DNA from: Balneola sp.
GTDB taxonomy: Bacteria; Bacteroidota; Rhodothermia; Balneolales; Balneolaceae
Direction of reading: 5' to 3'
DNA length: 64,000 nucleotides
Assembly: GCA_002694685.1 (NCBI GenBank)
Contig: NZMW01000001.1
Coordinates: 620,001 to 684,000 of the forward strand
The notes under the pieces are model-generated. The model was not told the origin of the DNA. It saw only the letters and a program-made list of their open reading frames with translations, and ran no database searches. Below are positions 17,368-25,743 of the stretch, piece after piece. Both the position numbers and the translations under genes were made by a program. Position 1 is the first letter of the stretch. Each line of letters opens with the position of its first letter.

Positions 17368-18618
17368 CTAATCTGTAATCCTGTTCTTCTCCTCAATCCA
17401 TTTGCTCATAAACTTGGTACTTGCAGCCATATGGTATTGTAAGATAGATCCCATAAAGTTCTGTTGCCGATGGCTTTGAAGTTTATCTAAAACTTGATCA
17501 ATTCCTTTCTTGAAGTGCTTTCTCCAAACCATTTTGTTGTACCTCTGGTTAATAATTTGGATACCATTCTCTTGAGCTGCTAACAACTTTGTGTCATCCA
17601 GATACAGCTCAATTGCTTTTTCAGCAAACAGATTGGGATCGTCTTCTATAAAACCCGGCCAGGTCAGGTCACCGTGCATTGACTCAGCTCCAATTGATGT
17701 TGTTACACTCGGCGTGCCACACTGCATTGCTTCGATCAGCTTCCCTTTCAGTCCGGCACCGAACCGCAAAGGTGCTAAAAGAACTCTCGAATTACCTACC
17801 ACCTCTTTTGCGTCTTCTGCCCTCCCCTTTACTAAAAACCCTTGCTTTGGATTATGCAGTTGCTCCACTTTTTGAGAAGAATAGGCTCCATAAATGTGCA
17901 GTTCAGCTTCAGGGATTTCCTTCCTTATTAAAGGCCATATCTCTTCCTTCAAATACAATACGGCATTCCAATTGGGTTCGTGTAAGAAGTTACCAATAGA
18001 TATAAAGTGATTACGTTTATCAATTGGTGTCCAGTTTCTTACAGTATTCTCATTAATATTATCTAACATGAATGGAAGGTGCAAAAGTAAGCGTTCATCA
18101 ATCCGAAAAACTTCTTTAAGTAACTTCATTTCGTACTCCGAAATTATCAGCGAGAGGTCGCATCGAAGAATACTTGCAATTTCACGCTTAGCCGTATCGT
18201 TAAACAAATCTGATTGATTGAACTCCCTCCCTTCTTTCCATGCTTGCTGTCGGGCTAGTCTTAGGCAGTGGAGATCTTCGGTATCCAAAATCTTTAACGC
18301 ATTCGGGCAACATTCAGTAACGCGCCATCCAAATTGTTCTTCGGTCATAAAACGATCAAACAAAACGATATCCGGATTTAGCTCAATTACAAAATGATCA
18401 AAAGAGGAATTGTTTAGCTTAATCTGAGCTGATTGAATACCTAACTCATTTAGCTCAACAGAAAATTCTTTGTTTGAGGCTGCAGCAGCAAAAGTGATAT
18501 CATAACCCTCAGATTGGAAAAAATCGATAAGCTCAATCATTCTCGAGCCAGCTGCCGATGAAGCAGGTTCCGGCCAGACTTTCCCAATTATCAATACCTT
18601 TAACTCTCTACTACTCAT
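17368..18618 (-). CDS. Glycosyltransferase, GT4-like (GT-B fold)
   Basis: A 416-residue protein. The N-terminal half starts with a Rossmann strand (LKVLIIGKVWPEPASSAAG) and the C-terminal half has the GT4 donor site: FISIGNFLHEPNW, ELHIYGAY, VKGRAEDAKEV, and APLRFGAGLKGKLIEAMQCGTPSV with SIGAESM, where the Glu of the EX7E-type motif is seen. Donor and acceptor are unknown. No polysaccharide cluster surrounds it, and it is transcribed alone. It could decorate a lipid or surface glycan. Confidence 0.85.
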   Translation of the reverse strand: MSSRELKVLIIGKVWPEPASSAAGSRMIELIDFFQSEGYDITFAAAASNKEFSVELNELGIQSAQIKLNNSSFDHFVIELNPDIVLFDRFMTEEQFGWRVTECCPNALKILDTEDLHCLRLARQQAWKEGREFNQSDLFNDTAKREIASILRCDLSLIISEYEMKLLKEVFRIDERLLLHLPFMLDNINENTVRNWTPIDKRNHFISIGNFLHEPNWNAVLYLKEEIWPLIRKEIPEAELHIYGAYSSQKVEQLHNPKQGFLVKGRAEDAKEVVGNSRVLLAPLRFGAGLKGKLIEAMQCGTPSVTTSIGAESMHGDLTWPGFIEDDPNLFAEKAIELYLDDTKLLAAQENGIQIINQRYNKMVWRKHFKKGIDQVLDKLQSHRQQNFMGSILQYHMAASTKFMSKWIEEKNRITD

Positions 18619-18755
18619 GAAATAATATAAACTGACTATTTTTATTAACCATACAATTTAAGACATTTATGCGCCGTTTTATTTACTGTTAATAAATTCA
18701 GCAGTCTAAATACTGTCTATTGAGTCGGTACAAACAAATTAATCAGGGAAACAAT

Positions 18756-19625
18756 ATGAAATCTTCAAAACTATGGGTTGCCTTTCTTTCACTAATACTT
18801 CTGATTGGATTCACAGATAAAATCAATGCTCAAACAGACACTGACACCACAACATATCTGGTAATTAAGAATGACGGTTCAAGATATATTGGGCAAATAC
18901 TCTCTCAGGATTCCCGTGAAGTAGTGCTGCTCACCAAGGAGCTTGGCGAAATTGCTATTCCAAAGCACGAAATCAAAGAAATCAGAGAGCTAAGTACTGA
19001 TGAGGTAAATGAAGATGGTTCACTTAAAACCAGCAGTCCTTTCTCAACTCGTTATTATATAACAACGAACGCCCAGGCCGTCTCAAAGGGTGATAACTAC
19101 ATTATTTGGAATTTATATGGCCCTGATATTCAATTTGGAGTAAGTGATAATTTTGGAGTTGGACTAATGACCACTTGGTTTGGCTCACCAATTGTTGGCT
19201 CTGCAAAGTACAGTCTCGTTAATGATAAGAAAATAGGTGTAGCTGTAGGAACTCTATTGGGAACAGGGTCATGGGCTTCTCCTGAATACGGTATTGCGGT
19301 TCCATTTGGCTCTTTCACTTATGGAAGTATCGAAAAGAATGTATCCTTATCGCTTGGTTATGGAGCCGTCTTTGGACCCGGAAGCTCCGGCGGGTCGCCA
19401 CTGTTTTCACTGGCAGGCATTAATAGAGTGAGTGAGCGTGTAAGCTTGGTTTTTGACTCTTTTGTAGTAACAGAAGACAGTGAGGTGGCCGCATTGATAA
19501 TCCCTGCAATAAGATTACACTCAAGTCCGGAAAAAGCATTCCAAATTGGTTTTGCAGCCGTTGCTGCTGATGGAGAGCTATTACCAATGCCCTTCCCTTT
19601 TCTGCAATGGTTCAGGAAGTTGTAA
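18756..19625 (+). CDS. Secreted beta-barrel-like protein with N-terminal small domain (paralogue A)
   Basis: No named family recognised. From the ATG at 18756 it has 289 residues; a TTG 36 bases earlier is less likely because it would put a charged tail before the signal peptide. The signal peptide runs to about residue 26 (KINAQ). A small domain follows with the pattern DGSRYIGQILSQDSREVVLL and ELGEIAIPKHEIKEI. The rest is glycine-rich, amphipathic beta sequence like an outer-membrane barrel. It is clearly related along its length to the convergent gene at 19745-20638. Probable location: outer membrane. Confidence 0.75.
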   Translation: MKSSKLWVAFLSLILLIGFTDKINAQTDTDTTTYLVIKNDGSRYIGQILSQDSREVVLLTKELGEIAIPKHEIKEIRELSTDEVNEDGSLKTSSPFSTRYYITTNAQAVSKGDNYIIWNLYGPDIQFGVSDNFGVGLMTTWFGSPIVGSAKYSLVNDKKIGVAVGTLLGTGSWASPEYGIAVPFGSFTYGSIEKNVSLSLGYGAVFGPGSSGGSPLFSLAGINRVSERVSLVFDSFVVTEDSEVAALIIPAIRLHSSPEKAFQIGFAAVAADGELLPMPFPFLQWFRKL

Positions 19626-19669
19626 AAAGACCGCTCTAATGAATGAATCAAAGAATGGTTATGCCGCCT

Positions 19670-19693
19670 CGAGCAGATATTTACATCTGCTCG
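19670..19693. terminator. Hairpin between the convergent barrel genes
   Basis: CGAGCAGAT (19670-19678) and ATCTGCTCG (19685-19693) form a perfect 9-bp stem with a 6-base loop, 45 bases after one stop codon and 52 before the other. There is no T-run on either side, so it may act as a weak or bidirectional terminator or only protect 3' ends. Confidence 0.45.
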
Positions 19694-19744
19694 TTCTGCA
19701 TATAGCTAGCATCTTTACTGTCCAGATTTAAGAATAGTTGGGTT

Positions 19745-20638
19745 TTATTTACCAAAGGGTATTGCAACTCCCAGCCAAGGCACGCCAATAAATCCACCGC
19801 CTATGCTTTCTCCAACAACAAATGGCCGGATTAAACCAAAATCTACAGCAAAGTTCTCGGGCGCCCATCGTAAAGATCCTGACAATAAACCTACAGTTTC
19901 ACCACCAGACGAGACAAAGTAATTTTCGGATATCAAGTAGAGTTTTTTATTAATCCTATACATCCCGTTTAGGTTTATCAGTGGGATATCAGACCAATTT
20001 CCATCAGCATAGCCGTAGCCAATTCCTAAAGACACGTTATTGTCCCGGTTTCCGGCTGTAACCACTCCATAAGCCATTCCAAAACCGGAATCATCCTCTC
20101 CAACAACCGTCCCAAAAAGCCCCCCGGCCGCAACATGAAGTTTATCACTCGCTATAGGAATTGAAACCTTAGGCATTAACCAAAACGGAGTAGCTCCGGT
20201 CCCAAACAAAAATGTCGGAATAACACCTGCTCCCATTGAGAATTTATTCGTTAAACCATAGTTCACGTTATTGAAGAAAACCCAGGTATTCTGATAATAA
20301 CCTTCCCCTTTTTTCAACCCGATTGCATTCGTACTAAACAAATAGCGGGTGCTATGGGGATTCTCAAACCAGTAATCACCATCTTCCTTCAAATGCTTGG
20401 GATCAATGACTTCCATGCTTCTAATTCTATTCCGCTGTATGGTGATTTCCCCAAGATTTTCAGTGTCCAAAACTATTTCCTCAGCGTTTTCAGAAACAAT
20501 AGTCCCAATAAAAGTATTTCCATCTTTCGTTACGACGCGGTAGGTATTTACTTCTTGCTGTGCAAAGACCGGCTCAGTTATCAAAAGTGCAATCAGTGTG
20601 AATAGAAAGCAGCTGATGAGTAAGGTGAATTTTCTCAT
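19745..20638 (-). CDS. Secreted beta-barrel-like protein with N-terminal small domain (paralogue B)
   Basis: 297 residues with a clear signal peptide ending near VFAQQ (residue 28). The small domain reads DGNTFIGTIVSENAEEIVLD then NLGEITIQRNRIRSMEV, aligning with paralogue A without large gaps. Next come a Ser-Thr-Arg-Tyr motif (HSTRYLFSTNA; SFSTRYYITTNA-like in A) and a glycine-rich barrel-like region ending in hydrophobic residues. The family is unnamed to me. A spaced inverted repeat (20692-20700 / 20734-20742) lies upstream of the start and might be an operator. The convergent arrangement suggests an old inverted duplication. Confidence 0.75.
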   Translation of the reverse strand: MRKFTLLISCFLFTLIALLITEPVFAQQEVNTYRVVTKDGNTFIGTIVSENAEEIVLDTENLGEITIQRNRIRSMEVIDPKHLKEDGDYWFENPHSTRYLFSTNAIGLKKGEGYYQNTWVFFNNVNYGLTNKFSMGAGVIPTFLFGTGATPFWLMPKVSIPIASDKLHVAAGGLFGTVVGEDDSGFGMAYGVVTAGNRDNNVSLGIGYGYADGNWSDIPLINLNGMYRINKKLYLISENYFVSSGGETVGLLSGSLRWAPENFAVDFGLIRPFVVGESIGGGFIGVPWLGVAIPFGK

Positions 20639-20691
20639 TATCCCGATTTTATTGATTTAGATATGTGAAAAGCTAAACGCAATTAACTCTC

Positions 20692-20742
20692 TCTTATTAG
20701 GCACACAATAAAAAAAAATTAGCTCTCAACCCACTAATAAGA
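20692..20742 (-). promoter_or_regulatory. Spaced 9-bp inverted repeat upstream of paralogue B
   Basis: TCTTATTAG at 20692-20700 and CTAATAAGA at 20734-20742 are exact reverse complements, 33 bases apart, in the 116-bp gap between paralogue B and the O-methyltransferase gene. It could be an operator or a chance AT-rich match. Confidence 0.25.
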
Positions 20743-20754
20743 ATTGTTCCCACA

Positions 20755-21414
20755 CTATTTTTTTTGAATGATTGTAACTCCATCCCGTATCGGAAGCATC
20801 AACTGTTCAACCCGCTCATCTGAGGCTATTTCTTTATTGAAAGCATCCAATGCTATTGATTTATGGTCCTTAGGCTCCAAGACAAAGCCATCCCACAATA
20901 CATTATCGACCACTATTAACCCGCCTGTCTTAAGTAATGGCAACACCTTTTCAAAATAAAGTGAGTAGCTAAGCTTGTCTGCATCCATGAATACTAAATC
21001 AAACTCTCCATCAAGTTCAGTTACCAAATCCTGGGCGTTACCTTTTAGTAATTTAATTTTCTGATCCTTATCAAAACGCTTGAAATGCTCCTCAGCCAGC
21101 TCCTGATACAACAAATTCATTTCCAGAGTAATGACTTCCCCTCCCTCCGGCAAAGCTTCTGCAATCATCAGAGCTGAATACCCCGTAAATGTACCAATCT
21201 CCAAAACTCGCTTAGCTCCACTAATACGCACGAGCATTTTTAATAACTGACCTACTAAATTTCCACTCAGCATGTCGATATACTCTAATTCCTCACTAGA
21301 TGACGTAACAAGAGCTTTTATGCTTTCAGACTCCTGCGTGGTCATCTTACGTGCATATTCTTCTATCTTAGGATCCGTTATTTGAACGATCGATTGGTCT
21401 CTGTGCTTCTTCAT
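20755..21414 (-). CDS. Class I SAM-dependent O-methyltransferase (catechol-OMT-like)
   Basis: About 219 residues from the ATG at 21414; a GTG 18 bases upstream is possible but less likely. The SAM-binding core is seen: KRVLEIGTFTGYSALMIAEALP, then VITLEMN, then FDLVFMDADKLSY with the metal-binding Asp, and GGLIVVDNVLWDG. This is the PF01596 type, which methylates hydroxyl groups of catechols, phenols or related small molecules in a Mg2+-dependent way. The substrate is unknown. It is divergent, by 49 bp, from the acyltransferase of the carotenoid-type cluster, so a link to that cluster is possible but unproven. Confidence 0.88.
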   Translation of the reverse strand: MKKHRDQSIVQITDPKIEEYARKMTTQESESIKALVTSSSEELEYIDMLSGNLVGQLLKMLVRISGAKRVLEIGTFTGYSALMIAEALPEGGEVITLEMNLLYQELAEEHFKRFDKDQKIKLLKGNAQDLVTELDGEFDLVFMDADKLSYSLYFEKVLPLLKTGGLIVVDNVLWDGFVLEPKDHKSIALDAFNKEIASDERVEQLMLPIRDGVTIIQKK

Positions 21415-21463
21415 GATTGAAAGATAAGGCACAACACCCTATTATCACCAAAAAAAGAAAGCA

Positions 21464-22129
21464 TTGAATATCATACCTGCCGACGAATCTCGCTTTTTCA
21501 TCTGGTTTTTTGACCAATATACCCGCTGGTCGCTAAAGAGACGTTTTAATCAAATATGGGTGAAACAGGGATATCACCCCACTTCGGCTTCCAAGACGGT
21601 TTATTTCTTAAACCATAATCTTTGGTGGGATGGCTTGATTCCGCTTTATCTGAATCGCAATTTCTTCAAGCAAAAAGCCCGGGCTTTGATGGAAGATAAA
21701 CAGATGAGACAGTATACATTCTTCAGTAAAATCGGAGCTTTTTCAATTAACCTTGAAGATCCTAAAGCCTCTATTTCTTCTTTGCGTTATGCGGTTGAGT
21801 CTATGGAAAGAGACAACTCATCTTTGTTCATTTACCCGGAAGGATCTATAACTCCACCCTCCGAATCAGCTCCAAATTTCAAAGACGGGCTCGCCTGGAT
21901 TTACACCAAAACCGAGCAAGTCGACTTTGTACCCATTCATATTTACGCCCACTTCATGAATGGCAGTAAACCGGAGCTATATTTATCAATAGGAGAATCA
22001 GTTAATCATGATAAATCACTAAGCAGGAATGAATTAACAAAATTATTTGAAGAAGATATTCAGCAAATTAACACCCAAACAAGAGCTGTAGCTGGAATCT
22101 CTGAAGAGGGCTTTGAAGCTCAATTTTAG
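21464..22129 (+). CDS. PlsC-type acyltransferase, candidate carotenoid glycoside acyltransferase (CruD-like)
   Basis: A 221-residue 1-acylglycerol-phosphate acyltransferase-fold protein. Motif I is NHNLWWDG, giving the catalytic His51 and Asp56 (HX4D); motif III is FIYPEGS (about residues 122-128). The family transfers fatty acyl groups to hydroxyls. Here the neighbours are a CrtC-type hydratase and a GT2 enzyme, as in the chlorobactene glucoside laurate pathway of green sulfur bacteria, where CruD is the acyltransferase. The role as CruD is inferred from context. The start is TTG at 21464. It converges on the crtC-like gene with 15 bases between. Confidence 0.8.
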   Translation: MNIIPADESRFFIWFFDQYTRWSLKRRFNQIWVKQGYHPTSASKTVYFLNHNLWWDGLIPLYLNRNFFKQKARALMEDKQMRQYTFFSKIGAFSINLEDPKASISSLRYAVESMERDNSSLFIYPEGSITPPSESAPNFKDGLAWIYTKTEQVDFVPIHIYAHFMNGSKPELYLSIGESVNHDKSLSRNELTKLFEEDIQQINTQTRAVAGISEEGFEAQF

Positions 22130-22144
22130 CCTAAATAATTAAGG

Positions 22145-23212
22145 TTACCATGTCCACGGGTACATCAGCCTTGATTTTTGCACCCAATGTGGCTGCTCAT
22201 CCATATACCTGAGTCGCATATGCACCAGAGGCCAGTACACTCTTGAGTATATATTTTCGGGATATATAAACTCTGAAATACCATGTGCTGCATGAACTTG
22301 ACTGTTGTACTTAATTATTGAATTACCCAAGAAACGCTGATAGAAAGGGCCATCATCTATTTTAGATTTACATTGAATATTTACTGATACTTGTCCTGCT
22401 TTTAAATCTATTTTCCGGGCAGAATTCAAGCCAAACCAATTTCTCGTAAAATAGTCGAGATCTGCCTCTTTAAAATGCTCCATCACCTTTTGATTTGCAC
22501 GGTCTATCATCCATCCCTCAAACTGAGTTTGCTCGTGCTTTTGCATGAGGTAATAGACAAAGGTGAAGTCTTCAAAATGGTACCTTCCCCAATACCAATC
22601 CCGGAAACTTTCTTTCATTGGTTCATGCCCGGTATTATGATCATGGTATCCCGAACCTTCAAAACGAAACTCCTCTTCCCCATGGATACCATCCACATCA
22701 AAAAAAACAGAAACATCAGTTCGTGGCTGTATCAAATTCCAGATATGCCGGTCTGTACTTTCGGAAGTGATTAGATCCGGCTTTGTTCTGTTCCCCTGCC
22801 CTTTGATCTCTCCTTTTATAGAATGACCAGATGCTAACTTCTGATCTAGCTTTATATTGAACTCGAACTCATTCCCTTTACCTGAGTACTGCACAGTATC
22901 GTTACCGACCTTCAATTCAGGTTTATTGTTATCCCAGGAAAATTCCCCTTCATCAAATTCCAGAAAGCTGTAGTAGATGGTCTTTCCATTTTTGTAGAGA
23001 GAAACGCTTATAGCGGGATATGCGTCCTGTAGGGCTTTTTCTGCCTCTAAGTCGTTAATGTATCTCGTTGAGAATGGATTATGTTCATAGAAGATGATCA
23101 CATAACCAAAGTTTCCATCAGCACTTAATCCATCAAAGTACCACCACTCATAGCCACCGAACGACTTTTTGAAATCTGGAGTTATGTGCCTTTCATCTGT
23201 AGATATATTCAT
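22145..23212 (-). CDS. crtC: Carotenoid 1,2-hydratase (CrtC-type)
   Basis: A 355-residue protein of the CrtC/AttH lipocalin-like family. Recognisable marks are YEWWYFDG near the N-terminus (about residues 22-29) and GYHDHNTGHEPM then DWYWGRYHFEDF in the middle, the conserved acidic and His residues of the hydratase. CrtC adds water across the terminal C-1,2 double bond of acyclic or monocyclic carotenoids, making a tertiary alcohol that can be glycosylated. No signal peptide is evident. The start is ATG at 23212 rather than the TTG two codons before. It is divergent by 58 bp from the GT2 gene and convergent with the acyltransferase gene. Confidence 0.85.
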   Translation of the reverse strand: MNISTDERHITPDFKKSFGGYEWWYFDGLSADGNFGYVIIFYEHNPFSTRYINDLEAEKALQDAYPAISVSLYKNGKTIYYSFLEFDEGEFSWDNNKPELKVGNDTVQYSGKGNEFEFNIKLDQKLASGHSIKGEIKGQGNRTKPDLITSESTDRHIWNLIQPRTDVSVFFDVDGIHGEEEFRFEGSGYHDHNTGHEPMKESFRDWYWGRYHFEDFTFVYYLMQKHEQTQFEGWMIDRANQKVMEHFKEADLDYFTRNWFGLNSARKIDLKAGQVSVNIQCKSKIDDGPFYQRFLGNSIIKYNSQVHAAHGISEFIYPENIYSRVYWPLVHMRLRYMDEQPHWVQKSRLMYPWTW

Positions 23213-23270
23213 ACTCAAATAAACTAATCGTGTTGGTGAACGGCAACGCTCTGTTTACTAACTTTCGTTC

Positions 23271-24416
23271 ATGGAAATCTTTCTTTACATAGCAGCCAGC
23301 TACATTGGATTCACTCTTTTTGTATTTACAAGGAATTGGTTTGAGTTTAAATCACTGTCTGATCAACCACATTTTACTTCCGAAAAAGCAACGCCATTGG
23401 TCAGTATTTGCATTCCGGCTCGTAACGAGGAGGCTGTCATAGATCAGTGTGTGACTTATGCCCTTAAACAAGATTACCCCAATTTTGAAGTTTTGGTGCT
23501 GGATGATAACTCAACAGATGGAACTACAGAAATTCTGGAAGAGCTTTCAGGAATCATCAACAACCTGCACCACCTCAAAGGCAAGCCTAAGCCTGATGAA
23601 TGGCTTGGAAAGCCATGGGCCTGCCATCAGCTAAGCAAACACGCCAGTGGGGAGTATTTAGTTTTTATTGATGCCGATGTTTGGTTAGAAGAGCATGCGA
23701 TCAGCAAGGCTATCCATGCCCTACAAAACTCAAATGCCATTACCGTTTGGCCCAAGCAAGCTGTAGAAACCTTTTGGGAAAAGTTGATTATCCCCATGAT
23801 TTATTATGGACTCTATTCTCTCCTCCCTGCGAAATATGTTGAGCAGAGCCCAAAATGGTTGCCCCAGAATCTTAGAAAAAAGATGGCTCCTCAGTTCGCA
23901 GCTGCATGTGGACAGTTTATAGCCTTCACAAAAAACGCTTATGAAACCATTGATGGACATACTTCCGTGAAACAAGAAATTGTGGAAGATGTTGAGCTCT
24001 CTAAAACAATAAAGCGGAACGGGCTGTCAATTACCATGTATGATGGAGTCGACACCGTAAACTGCCGGATGTATCAAAATCATTCTGATATTTTCGAGGG
24101 ACTCCGAAAAAACTTCTTTGTTGGCTTTGGCCGAAATGTACCGCTCTTTCTTTTCATGGCGACTATGCAAGTCATCACATTTATACTTCCGGTCATCTTT
24201 CTTTTCATTGGAAATTCATTTGTTCAAACCTTATCTGCTGCTCTCATAGGTGTATTCCTGATACAGCGCTGGCTGATGGATTATAGGTTTGGCTGGAATC
24301 CTTTTGTAAGCCTGCTTCAACCTTTAACCATCCTTTGGTATGAAGTATTAGGTATACGTTGTCTATGGGATCATTTCACCGGAAAAAAGGCAACCTGGAA
24401 AGGGCGTGAAGTCTGA
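23271..24416 (+). CDS. GT2 family membrane glycosyltransferase, candidate carotenoid glucosyltransferase (CruC-like)
   Basis: A 381-residue protein with an N-terminal helix (1-20), a GT2 catalytic domain and three or four C-terminal membrane helices (about 290-360). Catalytic marks: SICIPARNEE, VLDDNSTDGT, the DXD motif DAD at 134-136 in FIDADVW, and QEIVEDVELSK, which holds the ED catalytic base region. CGQFIAFTKNAYETIDGH is typical of CruC/CrtQ-like enzymes. The context with a CrtC-type hydratase and an acyltransferase suggests it puts glucose on the hydroxyl made by the hydratase. The donor and acceptor are inferred. Confidence 0.8.
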   Translation: MEIFLYIAASYIGFTLFVFTRNWFEFKSLSDQPHFTSEKATPLVSICIPARNEEAVIDQCVTYALKQDYPNFEVLVLDDNSTDGTTEILEELSGIINNLHHLKGKPKPDEWLGKPWACHQLSKHASGEYLVFIDADVWLEEHAISKAIHALQNSNAITVWPKQAVETFWEKLIIPMIYYGLYSLLPAKYVEQSPKWLPQNLRKKMAPQFAAACGQFIAFTKNAYETIDGHTSVKQEIVEDVELSKTIKRNGLSITMYDGVDTVNCRMYQNHSDIFEGLRKNFFVGFGRNVPLFLFMATMQVITFILPVIFLFIGNSFVQTLSAALIGVFLIQRWLMDYRFGWNPFVSLLQPLTILWYEVLGIRCLWDHFTGKKATWKGREV

Positions 24417-24485
24417 ATAAAATTAATCCCGAATTCGAAAATATTCGTTTTCATTTTTGCTCATTGATAGACATATTTAGGATGT

Positions 24486-25403
24486 ATGAAAGCATTGATC
24501 AGCAAATACCTGAAATACCTTAGAGTAGAACGAAATGCTTCAGAACATACTATCATTTCTTATGAAAATGACCTCTCCTCTTTTCTTGATTTCACGGCTA
24601 AAGTAAACGAGCAAAAGCCAGAACAGGTTGATATATCTCTTATCACAAGATTAAGTATAAGGCTTTGGCTGGGCGACTTATCCGAACAAGGTCTTGCTAA
24701 AACATCTATCGCACGAAAGGTTGCCGCACTGCGTTCTTTCTTTAAGTACTGTTTTAAGCGTGGACATATTGATAAAAATCCGGCTCACCTTTTGGTGGTA
24801 CCCAAAAAGGAACAGACCTTACCTAAAACGGCCACGGTTGAAGATATCACCAGAATGATGGAAGCCGTGGACACAGAAACGGTTAGAGGATTACAGGATC
24901 GAGCCATCCTTGAATTATTTTATGCAACCGGGATGCGTCTCAGCGAACTAACCGGGTTGAACTTGACCGACATCGACCTTAACCAAAATCAGGTTACGGT
25001 TCACGGGAAAGGAAATAAACAACGGATTATTCCACTGGGCAAAACAGTGGTAACTATTTTGAAAGAGTTCAGAACAAAAAGAACAGAGTTGTACGGACAA
25101 CGTACGGACAGTGATGCCAGAAAAGCTTTGTTTATTGCAGCAAGCGGTCAGCGCATGTATGATCGAGCTGTCCGCTATATGGTTGAAGATTATCTAAAAA
25201 AAACGAGTGAGGTCACACAAAAAAGTCCTCACGTATTGCGCCATAGTTTTGCGACACATATGTTAGACAATGGTGCAGACATACGAATCATTAAAGAATT
25301 TTTGGGCCACGCTAACCTTGCTGCAACGCAAGTGTATACACACACCAGTATGGAAAGACTGAAGAATGTATATGAGCAGGCTCACCCAAGAGCGAAAACG
25401 TAA
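24486..25403 (+). CDS. xerC: Tyrosine recombinase XerC
   Basis: A 305-residue tyrosine recombinase with an N-terminal SAM-like core-binding domain (about 1-95) and a catalytic domain with all active residues: Arg151 (ATGMRLSEL), Lys175 (HGKGNKQR), His249 and Arg252 (HVLRHSF), His275 (FLGHANL) and Tyr284 (TQVYTHTS). It should resolve chromosome dimers at dif with a XerD partner. Full length and housekeeping neighbours (hpf, hprK) argue against a phage or island integrase. XerC against XerD cannot be settled with full certainty from this alone. Confidence 0.9.
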   Translation: MKALISKYLKYLRVERNASEHTIISYENDLSSFLDFTAKVNEQKPEQVDISLITRLSIRLWLGDLSEQGLAKTSIARKVAALRSFFKYCFKRGHIDKNPAHLLVVPKKEQTLPKTATVEDITRMMEAVDTETVRGLQDRAILELFYATGMRLSELTGLNLTDIDLNQNQVTVHGKGNKQRIIPLGKTVVTILKEFRTKRTELYGQRTDSDARKALFIAASGQRMYDRAVRYMVEDYLKKTSEVTQKSPHVLRHSFATHMLDNGADIRIIKEFLGHANLAATQVYTHTSMERLKNVYEQAHPRAKT

Positions 25404-25423
25404 AATAACATTCATTATTAATT

Positions 25424-25429
25424 AAGGAG
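25424..25429 (+). promoter_or_regulatory. Clear Shine-Dalgarno site before hpf
   Basis: AAGGAG six bases before the ATG at 25436. It stands out because most genes here have AT-rich leaders without such a site, as is usual in Bacteroidota, and hpf is expected to be strongly translated. Confidence 0.5.
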
Positions 25430-25435
25430 TTCAAA

Positions 25436-25735
25436 ATGAAAACCACATTCACAGCACGTCACTTTGAAGCAAGTGCAGACCTACAGCAATACAGTCGCGA
25501 TAGTGTAGAAAAATTGGAGCAGTTTTATGACCGTATTGTAATGTGCGATATTATTTTACAGCCTACCCCGGCCGATGAAAATCCTCAACAGGCTGAGCTT
25601 ATTGTAAAAGTACCCAGAAAGATATTAAAAGCTAAAGAATCTGCTACAACTTATGAGCAGGCTTTACATAGCGCCGTAGAAGTTATTAGCCGGCAGTTGA
25701 AGAAATACAAAGAGAAAATGCACGCAACCCACTAA
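25436..25735 (+). CDS. hpf: Ribosome hibernation promoting factor, short form
   Basis: A 99-residue protein of the HPF/RaiA (sigma-54 modulation) family. It shows the beta-alpha-beta-beta-beta-alpha pattern: FTARHFEASADLQQYSRDSVEKL at the start and a basic C-terminal helix (YEQALHSAVEVISRQLKKYKEK). It lacks the long-form C-terminal domain, so it would act like YhbH/HPF, binding the 30S decoding region to stall ribosomes in stationary phase. It has a good Shine-Dalgarno site and lies between xerC (32 bp) and hprK (8 bp), probably one operon. Confidence 0.92.
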   Translation: MKTTFTARHFEASADLQQYSRDSVEKLEQFYDRIVMCDIILQPTPADENPQQAELIVKVPRKILKAKESATTYEQALHSAVEVISRQLKKYKEKMHATH

Positions 25736-25743
25736 TCACGCAC

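Noticed and set aside
24486-25403. Tyrosine recombinase as an integrase of a mobile island
   Set aside because: Its length and motifs fit chromosomal XerC, it sits in an operon with hpf and hprK, and no attachment repeats or island genes are seen.
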